A stretch of 64,000 nucleotides of DNA from Clostridiales bacterium (lineage in GTDB: Bacteria; Bacillota; Clostridia; Oscillospirales; Oscillospiraceae), in assembly GCA_029268065.1 (NCBI GenBank), contig JAJUHC010000010.1:1-64000 (forward strand). Reading direction: 5' to 3'. Shown piece after piece: positions 33,801-41,691 of the stretch (the first letter of the stretch is position 1; every line of letters begins with the position of its first letter). Under the pieces are notes generated by a model. The model was not told the origin of the DNA and ran no database searches. It saw nothing but the letters and a program-made list of their open reading frames with translations. A program made the position numbers and the translations under genes.

Positions 33801-35193
33801 GACAAAGAGCACGCAGTTCGGAATCTATATCGTAAGCGTCAACGGCCTGGCGGAATTTGACAAGGGGCCCAATTCGGGCTGGGAATACACCGTGAACGGA
33901 ACGAAGCCGAGCGTCGGCGTGAGCGTATATACGATGAGCTCGGGAGACAATCTGGTACTGTATTATACGGCTGATTATACGGCGGAGTCGACCGCTGCGG
34001 TTCAGGGCGGCACGGCTCAGGCGGAAATCACCGCCTCTCAAAACAGCTCTACCGGAATGGCCGACGCCACGCTTTCGGGAACAGCTCTGACGTCCTTTAT
34101 AGCCGCGCTTTCCTCCGGCGGCGATACGGAAGGCTCAAAAGCCGTTATTACCGTCGCCGCGCCCGCCGGAGCGGCGGGCACAAACGTAACGATACCGCAG
34201 TCGGCCGTTTCGGCTGTCAGCGAAAAGAACAGCACCTCGCTCTCGATAGAAACGGGCGTCGGCGCGCTGACCTTTGATCCGAAAGCCGTAGACGCGATAA
34301 GCGGGTCGTCGGGGGGCGTCGGCGTGACTGTGTCGATTTCAAAATCCGATGCGTCTTCGTTGAGCGACGAAAACAAATCGCTGGTTGGCGACCATCCCGT
34401 GTACAACTTATCGGTAACCGCGGGCTCAAAGAGCATTTCGAGCTTCGGGGGCGGCTCCGTCACGGTGTCGATACCGTACGAGCCAAAAGCCGGTGAGGAT
34501 ACATCGAAGCTCGCCGTTTATTACATTGGCTCGGACGGAAAAGCAATAGAAATGGAGGGCGCTTATTACGATGCGGCATCCGGCTCGATAGTTTTCACGA
34601 CCAATCATTTTTCCTCTTTTGCGATTGTATACGGCAGACAGAAAAGCTTTGCGGACGTCGGAGAAAGCGACTGGTTCTTTGCCGCCGTGAAATATGTATC
34701 TCAAAGAGGACTGATGGAAGGCGTGACATCCTCAGCCTTCGGGCCGGACTCCGAGATGACGCGGGCGATGCTTGTGACGGTTTTGTACCGTATGGAAGGA
34801 AAACCGGCAGTATCCGCACAGAACGGCTTCAGCGATGTGAAAGAGGGAGAGTGGTACACGGAGGCGGTGAAATGGGCAAGCGCAAATAAAATAGCCGCGG
34901 GCTACGGAAGCGGGGCTTTCGGAACGTATGACAGCGTAACGCGCGAGCAGATGGCGGCGGTTCTGTATAACTACTCAAAGCACAAGGGCTATGACGTGAA
35001 CAAGTCGGCGGCGCTTTCGAGCTTCTCCGACACGGCGGAGCTGAGCTCATGGGCTGAAAACGCAATGAAATGGGCGGTATCTGAAGGGCTCATAAACGGC
35101 ACTTCAGCCGACAGGCTCTCTCCCAAGGGCACGGCGACGAGAGCCCAGGTCGCGACGATTCTTATGCGCTTTAATGAACATAAAGCGAAATGA
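30850..35193 (+). CDS. SLH-anchored beta-propeller protein with DUF4430-like domains
   Basis: 1447 residues; ATG 30850 follows GAGGAG. Signal peptide (1-30, ending PISALA). Residues about 35-150 form a DUF4430-like domain (LGSYGISYNSTYKTYYISKI...AAGDTYIVYYDRYTG). PEGA-like beta repeats (about 200-445, e.g. LPDGNYTYIISRSGY) follow. Residues about 455-850 are a PQQ-type beta-propeller with repeated VVYDGYLYVAT, YGDGKIFAANSKG and VYNGRVYVGANDG blades. A second DUF4430 domain lies at about 935-1045 (GPNSGWEYTVNGTKP). A linker related to that of the protein at 21979 precedes three SLH repeats (about 1264-1447). Expression behind a cobalamin riboswitch and M3 points to corrinoid capture. The surface B12-binding protein BtuG of Bacteroides is also a propeller, though homology is not claimed. 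Confidence 0.8.
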   Translation: MRRSKLRKRTAALMLAFVMAVGLLPISALADPAVTVRIIGQNGVIEEKTLSISSVTDYTKDANDQSAGLNALDAVISATQLDSLGSYGISYNSTYKTYYISKIAGITPSASDYWGSLSISQSGAYDGNALSGHALAAGDTYIVYYDRYTGRGGNYGYQSYACFDSGAVSGKTGTPVEVSVKTTGYDAGWNTVAAPLSYVTVYASGGSYNVPTPVALTDGDGKACISFAEAGSYTLSLSEDYTYARCAVSVSGSPVSLSGLKITVTNSADNLNGASLTLTNDSGDTYSAYAVSPSVYLYKTGYSSIYRVDSSVYLYLAGSNANYTVSPTVYLYSIPDGTYNYSVTANGCQPASGTVTVSGATSKIITLAALSGRLVTITPGDAAHETVKVTDSSGAEQTASSISGGVYSYDLPDGNYTYIISRSGYHSRFGSFTVNGTGQSIAPAALTEAASGTAAWPAFRSFGSNMAVVADSTARGSWQASEKWASSLGALGAYGTLTTSNIVVYDGYLYVATEHGLSKVKKSDGTVVATVPLSTSGTTYAPQIAYGDGKIFAANSKGIDAYDALTMERVWSSPISSYGNYMPTTPILYSAGTNTIYVGDFGDSNYTLGTYGGYSAINASDGSGKWIKWGGATDSHYWAGAVIVGDYLVFGSDSGTLSSVKASDASAAGTLSVTGKIRSSAAYDGTCLYFTTSSGYIYKASIDSATGALTLVASRQFCASGSTSTPVVYNGRVYVGANDGIYVLSASDLTQVSSYTTSGGVQSSALLTTAYSGSAYGYFTVNSPRGEIVVLKDDGAGITYDTLYTASHEQYSYTSLVSDGDGTIYYTNDSGYIFAISNTGANSADKAKVTFNITPPSVFDSNSWTTTYPAITVRDESGAVVNTASAGTYYLPAGNYAYTVGLSGYSTASGSFTISSGDIGGKTISVSLSPLQNGNTNTNISVSVTVTGYNGEGLLNSKTVTLQNGATAWEAIQTALSGSGISCATKSTQFGIYIVSVNGLAEFDKGPNSGWEYTVNGTKPSVGVSVYTMSSGDNLVLYYTADYTAESTAAVQGGTAQAEITASQNSSTGMADATLSGTALTSFIAALSSGGDTEGSKAVITVAAPAGAAGTNVTIPQSAVSAVSEKNSTSLSIETGVGALTFDPKAVDAISGSSGGVGVTVSISKSDASSLSDENKSLVGDHPVYNLSVTAGSKSISSFGGGSVTVSIPYEPKAGEDTSKLAVYYIGSDGKAIEMEGAYYDAASGSIVFTTNHFSSFAIVYGRQKSFADVGESDWFFAAVKYVSQRGLMEGVTSSAFGPDSEMTRAMLVTVLYRMEGKPAVSAQNGFSDVKEGEWYTEAVKWASANKIAAGYGSGAFGTYDSVTREQMAAVLYNYSKHKGYDVNKSAALSSFSDTAELSSWAENAMKWAVSEGLINGTSADRLSPKGTATRAQVATILMRFNEHKAK

Positions 35194-35214
35194 TTGCTGT
35201 TAATCCATAATAAG

Positions 35215-35248
35215 TTTCCCGCCGCCGGTCTAAAACGGCGGCGGGAAA
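35215..35248 (+). terminator. 13-bp hairpin before the toroid gene
   Basis: TTTCCCGCCGCCG (35215-35227) pairs perfectly with 35236-35248. No U-run follows. The next gene starts 29 bases later, so this may be a processing or attenuation stem instead of a full stop. Confidence 0.6.
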
Positions 35249-35277
35249 AGGGCTGTTAAGAGAAAGGAACGTACAAG

Positions 35278-36951
35278 ATGAAAAAAGCGCTTTTTCAAAA
35301 GGCCGCTGCGCTTATCGCGGCAATAGCCTTGCTGGGCTGTCTGAACATTTCCGGCGCGGCGACCGCCGACGACATAGGCGCGGCGATGAACGATACGGCG
35401 GCCTATGTTCTGAAAACCGTGAAGAACCCGCAGGTCGGCTCGGTAGGCGGGGAATGGGCCGTCATAGGGCTGGCGCGCTCCGGCTTTGCCGTTGACGCGA
35501 GCTGGTATCAGAATTACTATGCGACGGTCGAGGACTATGTGAAAGCCTGCAAGGGCGTGCTGCACGACAAAAAGTACACCGAGTATTCGCGCGTGATACT
35601 GGCGCTTACGTCTATCGGCAAGGATCCTTCGAATGTGGCGGGTTACAATCTGCTTACGGCGCTCGGCGATTACGACAAAACCATCTGGCAGGGATTGAAC
35701 GGGCCCATATGGGCGCTTATATCCCTTGACAGCGGAAACTATCCGATGCCGAAGAACCCGGAGGCCAAGACCCAGGCGACGCGCGATATGTACATAGACC
35801 GTATTTTGGCCTGCCAGCTTCCGGACGGCGGCTTTTCGCTCTTCGGCGGCACTAAGGCCGCCGCTTCCGGCGATTCGAAAGCGGATCCGGACATTACGGC
35901 CATGGCCCTGCAGGCACTCGCGAAGTATCAAAGCCGGGCGGATGTAAAAGCCGCGACTGACAAGGCACTTCTGTGCTTATCGAATATGCAGGACAGCAAG
36001 GGCGGATACGCAAGCTGGGGAACGTCGAATTCGGAGAGCGTGGCGCAGGTTATCACCGCCCTCGGAGAGCTCGGAATTCCCGTTGACGACAGCCGCTTTA
36101 TGAAAAACGGTTATTCGCTTGTAGATAACCTTCTCACTTATTATGCGAAGGGGAGCGGGTTCAGGCACACCGCCGACGGCAGCGGCTCAAACCAGATGGC
36201 GACGGAGCAGGCGCTATATGCTCTCGTTTCGGCGCGGCGCAATATAGGGGGGCAAAAGAGCCTTTACCGCATGAGCGACGCTATATCCTTTTCAGGTTCC
36301 GCAGGTACAGACCTGAAAAAGGGACAGGGACTCGCGGGCAAAAATCCGGATGTGACGGCCCGCGAAATAATGTATCCCGATAAGAGCTTCAAGGATCTTC
36401 CGGCTGAAGGCCCGCATAAAAATCAGGCCGCGATTATTGCCCTTGCCTCGCGCGGAGTCATCGGCGGCTACGAGGACGGAAGCTTCAAGCCGGACAACAC
36501 CATGACAAGAGCCGAATTCGCCGCGATCATCGTCAAGTCACTCGGCCTCAAGCCGAAAGCTTCCGGAGCCTTTGACGATGTCGCCGATACGAGCTGGTGC
36601 GCCCCGTACGTGGGCACAGCCAATACCTACGGAATCGTTAACGGCAGCGCTCCCGGCGCTTTTAACCCGGACGGGACGATAACCCGCGAGGAGGCGGCGG
36701 TCATGGTGGCGCGTGCGGCAAAGCTCTGCGGCATGGATACCGCAAAAACCTCGGCTGAGATACGTGACACGCTGGCGCAGTTTGACGACTATGTCAAGGT
36801 CTCCGGCTGGGCGCAGGAAGCCATGGCGTTTTGCTTCGGCTCAGGCGTCCTCGACCAGTCGGAGCAGGAAATACAGCCATCGCTTGCCATAACGCGCGGC
36901 GAAATCGCTCAGATGCTCTTTAATATGCTTGGGAAAGCCAATCTGCTTTAA
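35278..36951 (+). CDS. SLH-anchored alpha/alpha-toroid (prenyltransferase-repeat) protein
   Basis: 557 residues. Signal peptide (about 1-30; KAAALIAAIALLGCLNISGA, whose Cys could also be a lipobox). Residues about 35-350 contain repeated helical hairpins of the terpenoid-cyclase/prenyltransferase toroid: GGEWAVIGLARSGF, YSRVILALTSIGKDP, DGGFSLFGGTKAAA, ITAMALQALAKYQ, ESVAQVITALGELGI and ATEQALYALVSAR. No DxDD or DDxxD-type catalytic motif is seen, so it is unlikely to be an enzyme. This toroid is the fold of the N-terminal domain of intrinsic factor and transcobalamin. Three SLH repeats fill about 369-557. AAAGGA precedes ATG. The DUF4430 gene follows after 12 bases, together supplying both halves of an intrinsic-factor-like protein. 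Confidence 0.82.
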   Translation: MKKALFQKAAALIAAIALLGCLNISGAATADDIGAAMNDTAAYVLKTVKNPQVGSVGGEWAVIGLARSGFAVDASWYQNYYATVEDYVKACKGVLHDKKYTEYSRVILALTSIGKDPSNVAGYNLLTALGDYDKTIWQGLNGPIWALISLDSGNYPMPKNPEAKTQATRDMYIDRILACQLPDGGFSLFGGTKAAASGDSKADPDITAMALQALAKYQSRADVKAATDKALLCLSNMQDSKGGYASWGTSNSESVAQVITALGELGIPVDDSRFMKNGYSLVDNLLTYYAKGSGFRHTADGSGSNQMATEQALYALVSARRNIGGQKSLYRMSDAISFSGSAGTDLKKGQGLAGKNPDVTAREIMYPDKSFKDLPAEGPHKNQAAIIALASRGVIGGYEDGSFKPDNTMTRAEFAAIIVKSLGLKPKASGAFDDVADTSWCAPYVGTANTYGIVNGSAPGAFNPDGTITREEAAVMVARAAKLCGMDTAKTSAEIRDTLAQFDDYVKVSGWAQEAMAFCFGSGVLDQSEQEIQPSLAITRGEIAQMLFNMLGKANLL

Positions 36952-36963
36952 TGGGGTGATGGT

Positions 36964-37815
36964 GTGAAAGCTTTACTTAACAAGCATAAGGGAAAGATAA
37001 TTTTCGCGGTCATAGCCCTGGCGCTTTTGACGGGGGCGTTTGTCTGGGGAGGCAACTATTCCAAAAACGCACCGGAGACGATACCCAATACCCCTTCGGC
37101 CAGCGCGTCGCCGGCTCTGTCGGCCGTAAATTCGCCCTCGCCGTCCGCTGCGGCAGTCCCGACTCCGTCGGCGACCCCGGCGTCGGGTGACGACAAAGCC
37201 GTATCGCCTTCTCCGCAGGCGACTCCCGCTGAAAAATTAAATGTTTCGTCCGAGGGAGTTTACCCAGGCTCGCAATCGTATTCGCAGTCGATGGGAATGG
37301 TCATTGACCCTAAAACCGGCAAGGATCAGTACCTGACGGACCCCGTTCCGTCGGGGAAACCGATTCCGGTGGAGCCGCAAAACGCGAAAATAACGGACAA
37401 CAAGCTTACTTGCACCCTGTCGGTCCGCTGCGACACGATACTCAAGAACATGAACCTTCTCAAAAAGGATAAATGGGAGCTCGTCCCGAAGGACGGAGTG
37501 ATTTTTGCGGCGAAAACCGTTACCTTTTACGAGGGGGAAAGCGTGTTCAACGTGCTCCAGCGGGAGATGAAAAGGGCGCGCATCCATATGGAATTCAAAA
37601 ATACGCCAATGTACAATTCCGCGTATATAGCCGGGATCAATAACCTATATGAATTTGACGTCGGGGAGCTTTCGGGATGGATGTACAAGGTCAACGGGTG
37701 GTTCCCGAACTACGGCTGCAGCCGCTACCAGCTCAAGAACGGAGACGTCGTAGAGTGGGTGTATACCTGCGATCTCGGCAGGGACGTGGGCGGCTATTAT
37801 GCCGTAGGGTCGTGA
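36964..37815 (+). CDS. membrane-tethered DUF4430 (transcobalamin C-like) protein
   Basis: 283 residues from GTG 36964, behind GGGGTG. A membrane anchor (residues 10-28, KIIFAVIALALLTGAFVWGG) leads to a Pro/Ser/Ala-rich spacer (about 36-85) that could cross the wall. The C-terminal DUF4430 domain (about 150-283) has FYEGESVFNVLQREMKRARI, GINNLYEFDVGELSGWMYKV, NGWFPNYGCSRYQLKNGDVV and ends DLGRDVGGYY. In transcobalamin and intrinsic factor this small beta domain covers the upper face of cobalamin. Here it is probably the partner of the SLH-toroid protein encoded just upstream, and it precedes the ECF transporter genes by 7 bases. Confidence 0.82.
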   Translation: MKALLNKHKGKIIFAVIALALLTGAFVWGGNYSKNAPETIPNTPSASASPALSAVNSPSPSAAAVPTPSATPASGDDKAVSPSPQATPAEKLNVSSEGVYPGSQSYSQSMGMVIDPKTGKDQYLTDPVPSGKPIPVEPQNAKITDNKLTCTLSVRCDTILKNMNLLKKDKWELVPKDGVIFAAKTVTFYEGESVFNVLQREMKRARIHMEFKNTPMYNSAYIAGINNLYEFDVGELSGWMYKVNGWFPNYGCSRYQLKNGDVVEWVYTCDLGRDVGGYYAVGS

Positions 37816-37822
37816 CGCGAAA

Positions 37823-38719
37823 ATGATTAACAGAGATACCTTTTCGAGCTACCACCCGCTCATAAACTTTCTGTATTTCGGGCTTGTGTTTGCCTTTTCC
37901 ATGATCTTTACGCATCCCGTATGCCTTGGAATGTCGTTATGCTGCGCGTTTGCCTATTCCTTCAACCTCAACGGAAGGAAAGCTCTGCGCTTCAATCTTA
38001 TTTATATGCTGCCGCTCTTTTTTGTATCAGCTCTCATAAACCCGGCGTTCAGCCACGAGGGGGCTACCATACTTACATATCTCCCGAGCGGGAACCCGCT
38101 TACGCTTGAATCTATAACGTACGGCATTTCCGCGGCGGCAATGCTAATTGCTGTAATAATCTGGTTTTCATGCTACAACGCCGTAATGACCTCAGACAAA
38201 TTTGTCTATCTGTTCGGACGACTCATTCCCTCCCTTTCGCTCATATTGTCCATGACGCTTCGTCTCGTTCCGAAATTCAAGGCTCAGATAAAAGTGATAT
38301 CGGACGCGCAGAAATGCGTGGGGAGGGATGCGTCAAACGGAGGGCTGCTTATGAGAGCGAAGAATGGCCTGACGATACTCTCAATTATGGTTACGTGGGC
38401 GCTCGAAAACGCCATCGAGACGGCGGACAGCATGAAAAGCCGCGGGTATGGTCTTCCTGGCCGCACCGCCTTCTCGATTTATATTTTTGACAGCAGGGAC
38501 AGGGCGGCCCTCGTGTTCATAGCTGTTTGCGGAGCTTATATCACGGCGGGGGCTTTGCTTGGCGGCCTTAAATGGCGCTATTACCCGACGATGAAGGGCG
38601 TGGCCCTAGGACCCTTTTCCGCAAGCCTATTTGCTTGCTACTTCGCGCTGTGCATCATGCCGGTAGTTTTAAACGTCAGGGAGGAAAGAAAATGGAACGC
38701 TTTACGATTCGCGGCCTGA
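37823..38719 (+). CDS. ecfT: ECF transporter T component
   Basis: 298 residues with about five or six hydrophobic helices (LINFLYFGLVFAFSMIFTH, then further segments). The EcfT coupling motifs with the sequence pattern x-R-x are visible: ETADSMKSRGYGLPGRT is the second A-R-G-like motif contacting the ATPases, and MTLRLVPKFKAQIKVI is the first. The start ATG 37823 has a weak ribosome site and is likely coupled to the DUF4430 gene. EcfT transmits ATPase motion to the S component. The fused ATPase-S gene overlaps its end by 28 bases. Confidence 0.88.
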   Translation: MINRDTFSSYHPLINFLYFGLVFAFSMIFTHPVCLGMSLCCAFAYSFNLNGRKALRFNLIYMLPLFFVSALINPAFSHEGATILTYLPSGNPLTLESITYGISAAAMLIAVIIWFSCYNAVMTSDKFVYLFGRLIPSLSLILSMTLRLVPKFKAQIKVISDAQKCVGRDASNGGLLMRAKNGLTILSIMVTWALENAIETADSMKSRGYGLPGRTAFSIYIFDSRDRAALVFIAVCGAYITAGALLGGLKWRYYPTMKGVALGPFSASLFACYFALCIMPVVLNVREERKWNALRFAA

Positions 38720-41415
38720 CGTTTACATACCCGAACGAAAGCCAGAAGGCGCTGGATGATCTGAACTTTGGCGTGGGGGACGGAGAATTTATTGTAATAG
38801 CCGGTCCCTCCGGCTGCGGAAAGTCAACGCTTCTCAGGCACCTGAAAACCGTTCTGGCTCCGCACGGGAAAGTAAGCGGCGAGATACTGTTCGAGGGGAG
38901 GGCCTTGGCCGAAATCGGCCAGCGCGAGCAGAGCGAGCGAATCGGCTTTGTAATGCAGAATCCCGACAACCAGCTCGTGACGGACAAGGTCTGGCACGAG
39001 CTTGCGTTCGGTCTGGAAAGCCTCGGCTACGACACTCCGACCATACGCGGACGCGTTGCGGAAATGGCGAACTTCTTTGGAATCCAGACGTGGTTTTATA
39101 AGGACGTCTCAGAGCTTTCAGGCGGGCAGAAGCAGCTTTTGAACCTCGCTTCGATTATGGTGATGCAGCCCGCCGTGCTAATACTGGACGAGCCGACGAG
39201 TCAGCTTGATCCGATAGCGGCAGCCGATTTCCTCGCGACTTTGGGAAAAATAAACCGAGAGCTGGGCACGGCCGTCATCATCACGGAGCACCGACTCGAG
39301 GAGGTCCTGCCGCTGTGCGACCGCGTCCTCGTGATGGACGAGGGGAAAATTCTCTGCGAGGGCACTGCGCGCGAGGTGGGAGAGAGGCTCAAAAACTGCC
39401 GCCACGGTATGTTCCTTTCGATGCCGGCGCCGATGCGCATCTACGCCGCCGTTCCGAACGGGCTTGAATGTCCCGTAACGGTCCGTGACGGCAGGCTGTG
39501 GCTCAGCGAGCTCGCTGAAGAGGGGGTTCTGAGGCGGACGCCTCCTTATGAGGAGACTGAGGAAGACCCGGGACAGAGCGAAGAAGCCCCGGCTCTCGAG
39601 CTTAATGACGTTTGGTTCAAATACGGAAAGGATTTGCCCGACGTCCTGAAGGGGCTTTCCGTGAAGCTGCGCCGCGGGGAGTTCCTGGCAGTGCTGGGAG
39701 GCAACGGGACGGGGAAGACAACCGCGCTCTCCGTACTGACGGGAATAAACAGGCCCTACCGGGGCAGGGTGATTGTGGAGGGCAGGGAGCTTTCGGAACA
39801 CACAGGACTGTTTGACGGAATTTTGGGCGTGCTGCCGCAAAACCCTCAGGCTCTGTTCGTAAAAAAAACTGTCCGGGAGGACCTTGCGGAAATACTGAGC
39901 GGCCGGGACTTGAACAAGGAGGAAAAGGAAAAGAAGCTCAAATATGTGTCGCGCCTTTGCCGCCTCGAGGAGCTGCTTTACCGCCACCCTTACGACCTTT
40001 CAGGAGGAGAGCAGCAGCGCGCGGCGCTCGCCAAGGTGCTGCTGCTGGAGCCGAGGATACTTCTGCTCGACGAACCGACAAAAGGTCTGGACTCGGAGTT
40101 TAAGCAGATTTTCGCCGAGATACTGGGGAGGCTGCTGGGCCGCGGCGTCGCCGTACTCATGGTCAGCCACGACATAGAATTCTGTGCAAAGCACGCCCAC
40201 CGCTGCGCCATGTTTTTCGACGGCAGGATAGTAACGGAGGATTCTCCGCGGGCGTTTTTCTCAGGGAACAGCTTTTATACGACGGCGGCTAACCGCATGG
40301 CCCGGCATCTTCTGCCCGGCGCGGTGACGGCGGAGGACGTTATCGAGGCCTGCGGAGGCGATTTGCCCGAAAAACCGCAGCTGCCTTCCGACGACGACTG
40401 CGAGTACTTGAAGGCAAAGCCGGATACGGCGGAAGAAGCACGAAAAAGGCTGCCGCTCTGGCGGATAATTCTCGCCTGCGCTGCGGGAGCGATTTCATTC
40501 GTGCTTATGCTCATATCGCTCTATGAGCCTGACATCCCCTTGCTGATGGGGAAAAACAAGCTTGGGCTGTATATTTCGCTGATTTTTACAGCTCTTGTGC
40601 TCGCCGCGGCAATAAGCAAAAGGGAAGAGCGCCCTATTGAGAACGAGCAGGTGTCGAAGGAAAAGCGCCGTTTATCCAAAAGGACCGCGGCGGCGGCGTT
40701 CATGATACTTCTCGCGATTCCGCTCACCATATTCATCGGAGTATTTTATCTCGGAGATCGCAAGTATTACTTTATTTCGATGCTTATCGTTCTCGAGACG
40801 ATGCTGCCGTTTTTCCTGATATTTGAGGGCCGGAAGCCGCAGGCAAGGGAGCTCGTGATAATTTCAGTGCTCTGCGCGATCGGCGTCGCAGGGCGCGCCG
40901 CGTTCTTCATGCTGCCGCAGTTCAAGCCCGTGGCGGCCATCGTAATAATATCGGGCGTCGCCTTCGGCGGAGAAACCGGCTTTTTGGTCGGAGCCGTCAC
41001 CATGCTGGTTTCCAATGTAATGTTCGGGCAGGGGCCATGGACGCCCTGGCAGATGTTCGCAATGGGAATCATCGGGTTTTTGGCGGGAGTTCTGTTCCGC
41101 AAGGGCCTTCTTCGGCGCAGCAGTCTGCCGCTTTGCGTATTCGGAGCGCTATCGACGATCATAATATACGGCGGGCTGATGAATCCTTCGTTTGTAATAG
41201 TGTATAACTCGCACCCGACCTGGCCGATGTTCCTGACCGCCTACCTCATGGGCTTTCCGTTTGACCTTATACACGGTCTGGCGACCTTTTTCTTCCTTCT
41301 GATCCTGTCCCGTCCCATGCTTGAGAAGCTTGACCGGATAAAGGTCAAATACGGACTGGTTGAGAGCGGCGCCGATGAAGCGCCTGCCCGTGCCGCGGTG
41401 TCTCAGAACATTTAG
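38692..41415 (+). CDS. fused ECF ATPases (EcfA-EcfA') and S component
   Basis: 907 residues, three proteins in one. ATPase 1: Walker A GPSGCGKSTLLRHL, QNPDNQLVTDKV, signature LSGGQKQLLNLA and DEPTSQLDP. ATPase 2: Walker A GGNGTGKTTALSVL, signature LSGGEQQRAALAKV, DEPTKGLD, switch VSHDIEFC. From about residue 600, a membrane region of roughly eight helices ends in an S component (KPVAAIVIISGVAFGGETGF, GPWTPWQMFAMGIIGFLAGV, AYLMGFPFDLIHGLATFFF). This S module belongs to the ECF S group often associated with cobalamin (CbrT-like); specificity here is inferred from the cobalamin-linked neighbours. GGGAGG lies 7 bases before ATG 38692. Confidence 0.88.
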   Translation: MERFTIRGLTFTYPNESQKALDDLNFGVGDGEFIVIAGPSGCGKSTLLRHLKTVLAPHGKVSGEILFEGRALAEIGQREQSERIGFVMQNPDNQLVTDKVWHELAFGLESLGYDTPTIRGRVAEMANFFGIQTWFYKDVSELSGGQKQLLNLASIMVMQPAVLILDEPTSQLDPIAAADFLATLGKINRELGTAVIITEHRLEEVLPLCDRVLVMDEGKILCEGTAREVGERLKNCRHGMFLSMPAPMRIYAAVPNGLECPVTVRDGRLWLSELAEEGVLRRTPPYEETEEDPGQSEEAPALELNDVWFKYGKDLPDVLKGLSVKLRRGEFLAVLGGNGTGKTTALSVLTGINRPYRGRVIVEGRELSEHTGLFDGILGVLPQNPQALFVKKTVREDLAEILSGRDLNKEEKEKKLKYVSRLCRLEELLYRHPYDLSGGEQQRAALAKVLLLEPRILLLDEPTKGLDSEFKQIFAEILGRLLGRGVAVLMVSHDIEFCAKHAHRCAMFFDGRIVTEDSPRAFFSGNSFYTTAANRMARHLLPGAVTAEDVIEACGGDLPEKPQLPSDDDCEYLKAKPDTAEEARKRLPLWRIILACAAGAISFVLMLISLYEPDIPLLMGKNKLGLYISLIFTALVLAAAISKREERPIENEQVSKEKRRLSKRTAAAAFMILLAIPLTIFIGVFYLGDRKYYFISMLIVLETMLPFFLIFEGRKPQARELVIISVLCAIGVAGRAAFFMLPQFKPVAAIVIISGVAFGGETGFLVGAVTMLVSNVMFGQGPWTPWQMFAMGIIGFLAGVLFRKGLLRRSSLPLCVFGALSTIIIYGGLMNPSFVIVYNSHPTWPMFLTAYLMGFPFDLIHGLATFFFLLILSRPMLEKLDRIKVKYGLVESGADEAPARAAVSQNI

Positions 41416-41427
41416 GAGGAGAAAAAC

Positions 41428-41559
41428 TTGAAAAAGTACTGCCGGAAACAGAGGCGGTGGGGGACTTCGTTAAGGACCGCGAAAAGGGCGCTGCTTTTCA
41501 ACCTTACAGGCAAACAGACAGTCAGAAAACCTGAATCCCGGAATGGTAAAGTAATATAA
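41428..41559 (+). CDS. possible 43-residue basic peptide
   Basis: AGGAGGAG lies directly upstream of TTG 41428, giving a short Arg/Lys-rich product (KKYCRKQRRWGTSLRTAKRA...). It follows the ECF gene by 12 bases and ends before the terminator. No family is recognised. The good ribosome site is the only support; it could be the remnant of a gene that once followed the transporter. Confidence 0.3.
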   Translation: MKKYCRKQRRWGTSLRTAKRALLFNLTGKQTVRKPESRNGKVI

Positions 41560-41578
41560 AATCATTTTCGGCACGCTC

Positions 41579-41649
41579 AAAGCCCGGTTCGCATTTGCGC
41601 AAACCGGGCTTTTCGTCGAATTGGCGGGCGGAATTGAATTCCGCCCGCC
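41579..41649. terminator. double hairpin between convergent operons
   Basis: AAAGCCCGGTT (41579-41589) pairs with AACCGGGCTTT (41602-41612), followed by a short T-run on the plus strand. Then GGCGGGCGGAATT (41623-41635) pairs with 41637-41649, followed by CTTTTTA. It closes the ECF unit and also lies downstream of metF on the minus strand. Confidence 0.75.
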
Positions 41650-41691
41650 TTCGCTTTTTAAAATGTCAAACCTAAGGTCTATATGCGAAAA

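Noticed and set aside
35278-36400. Squalene cyclase or protein prenyltransferase activity for the toroid protein
   Set aside because: No DxDD or zinc-ligand set is visible, and the protein is secreted with SLH repeats; structural use of the fold is more likely.
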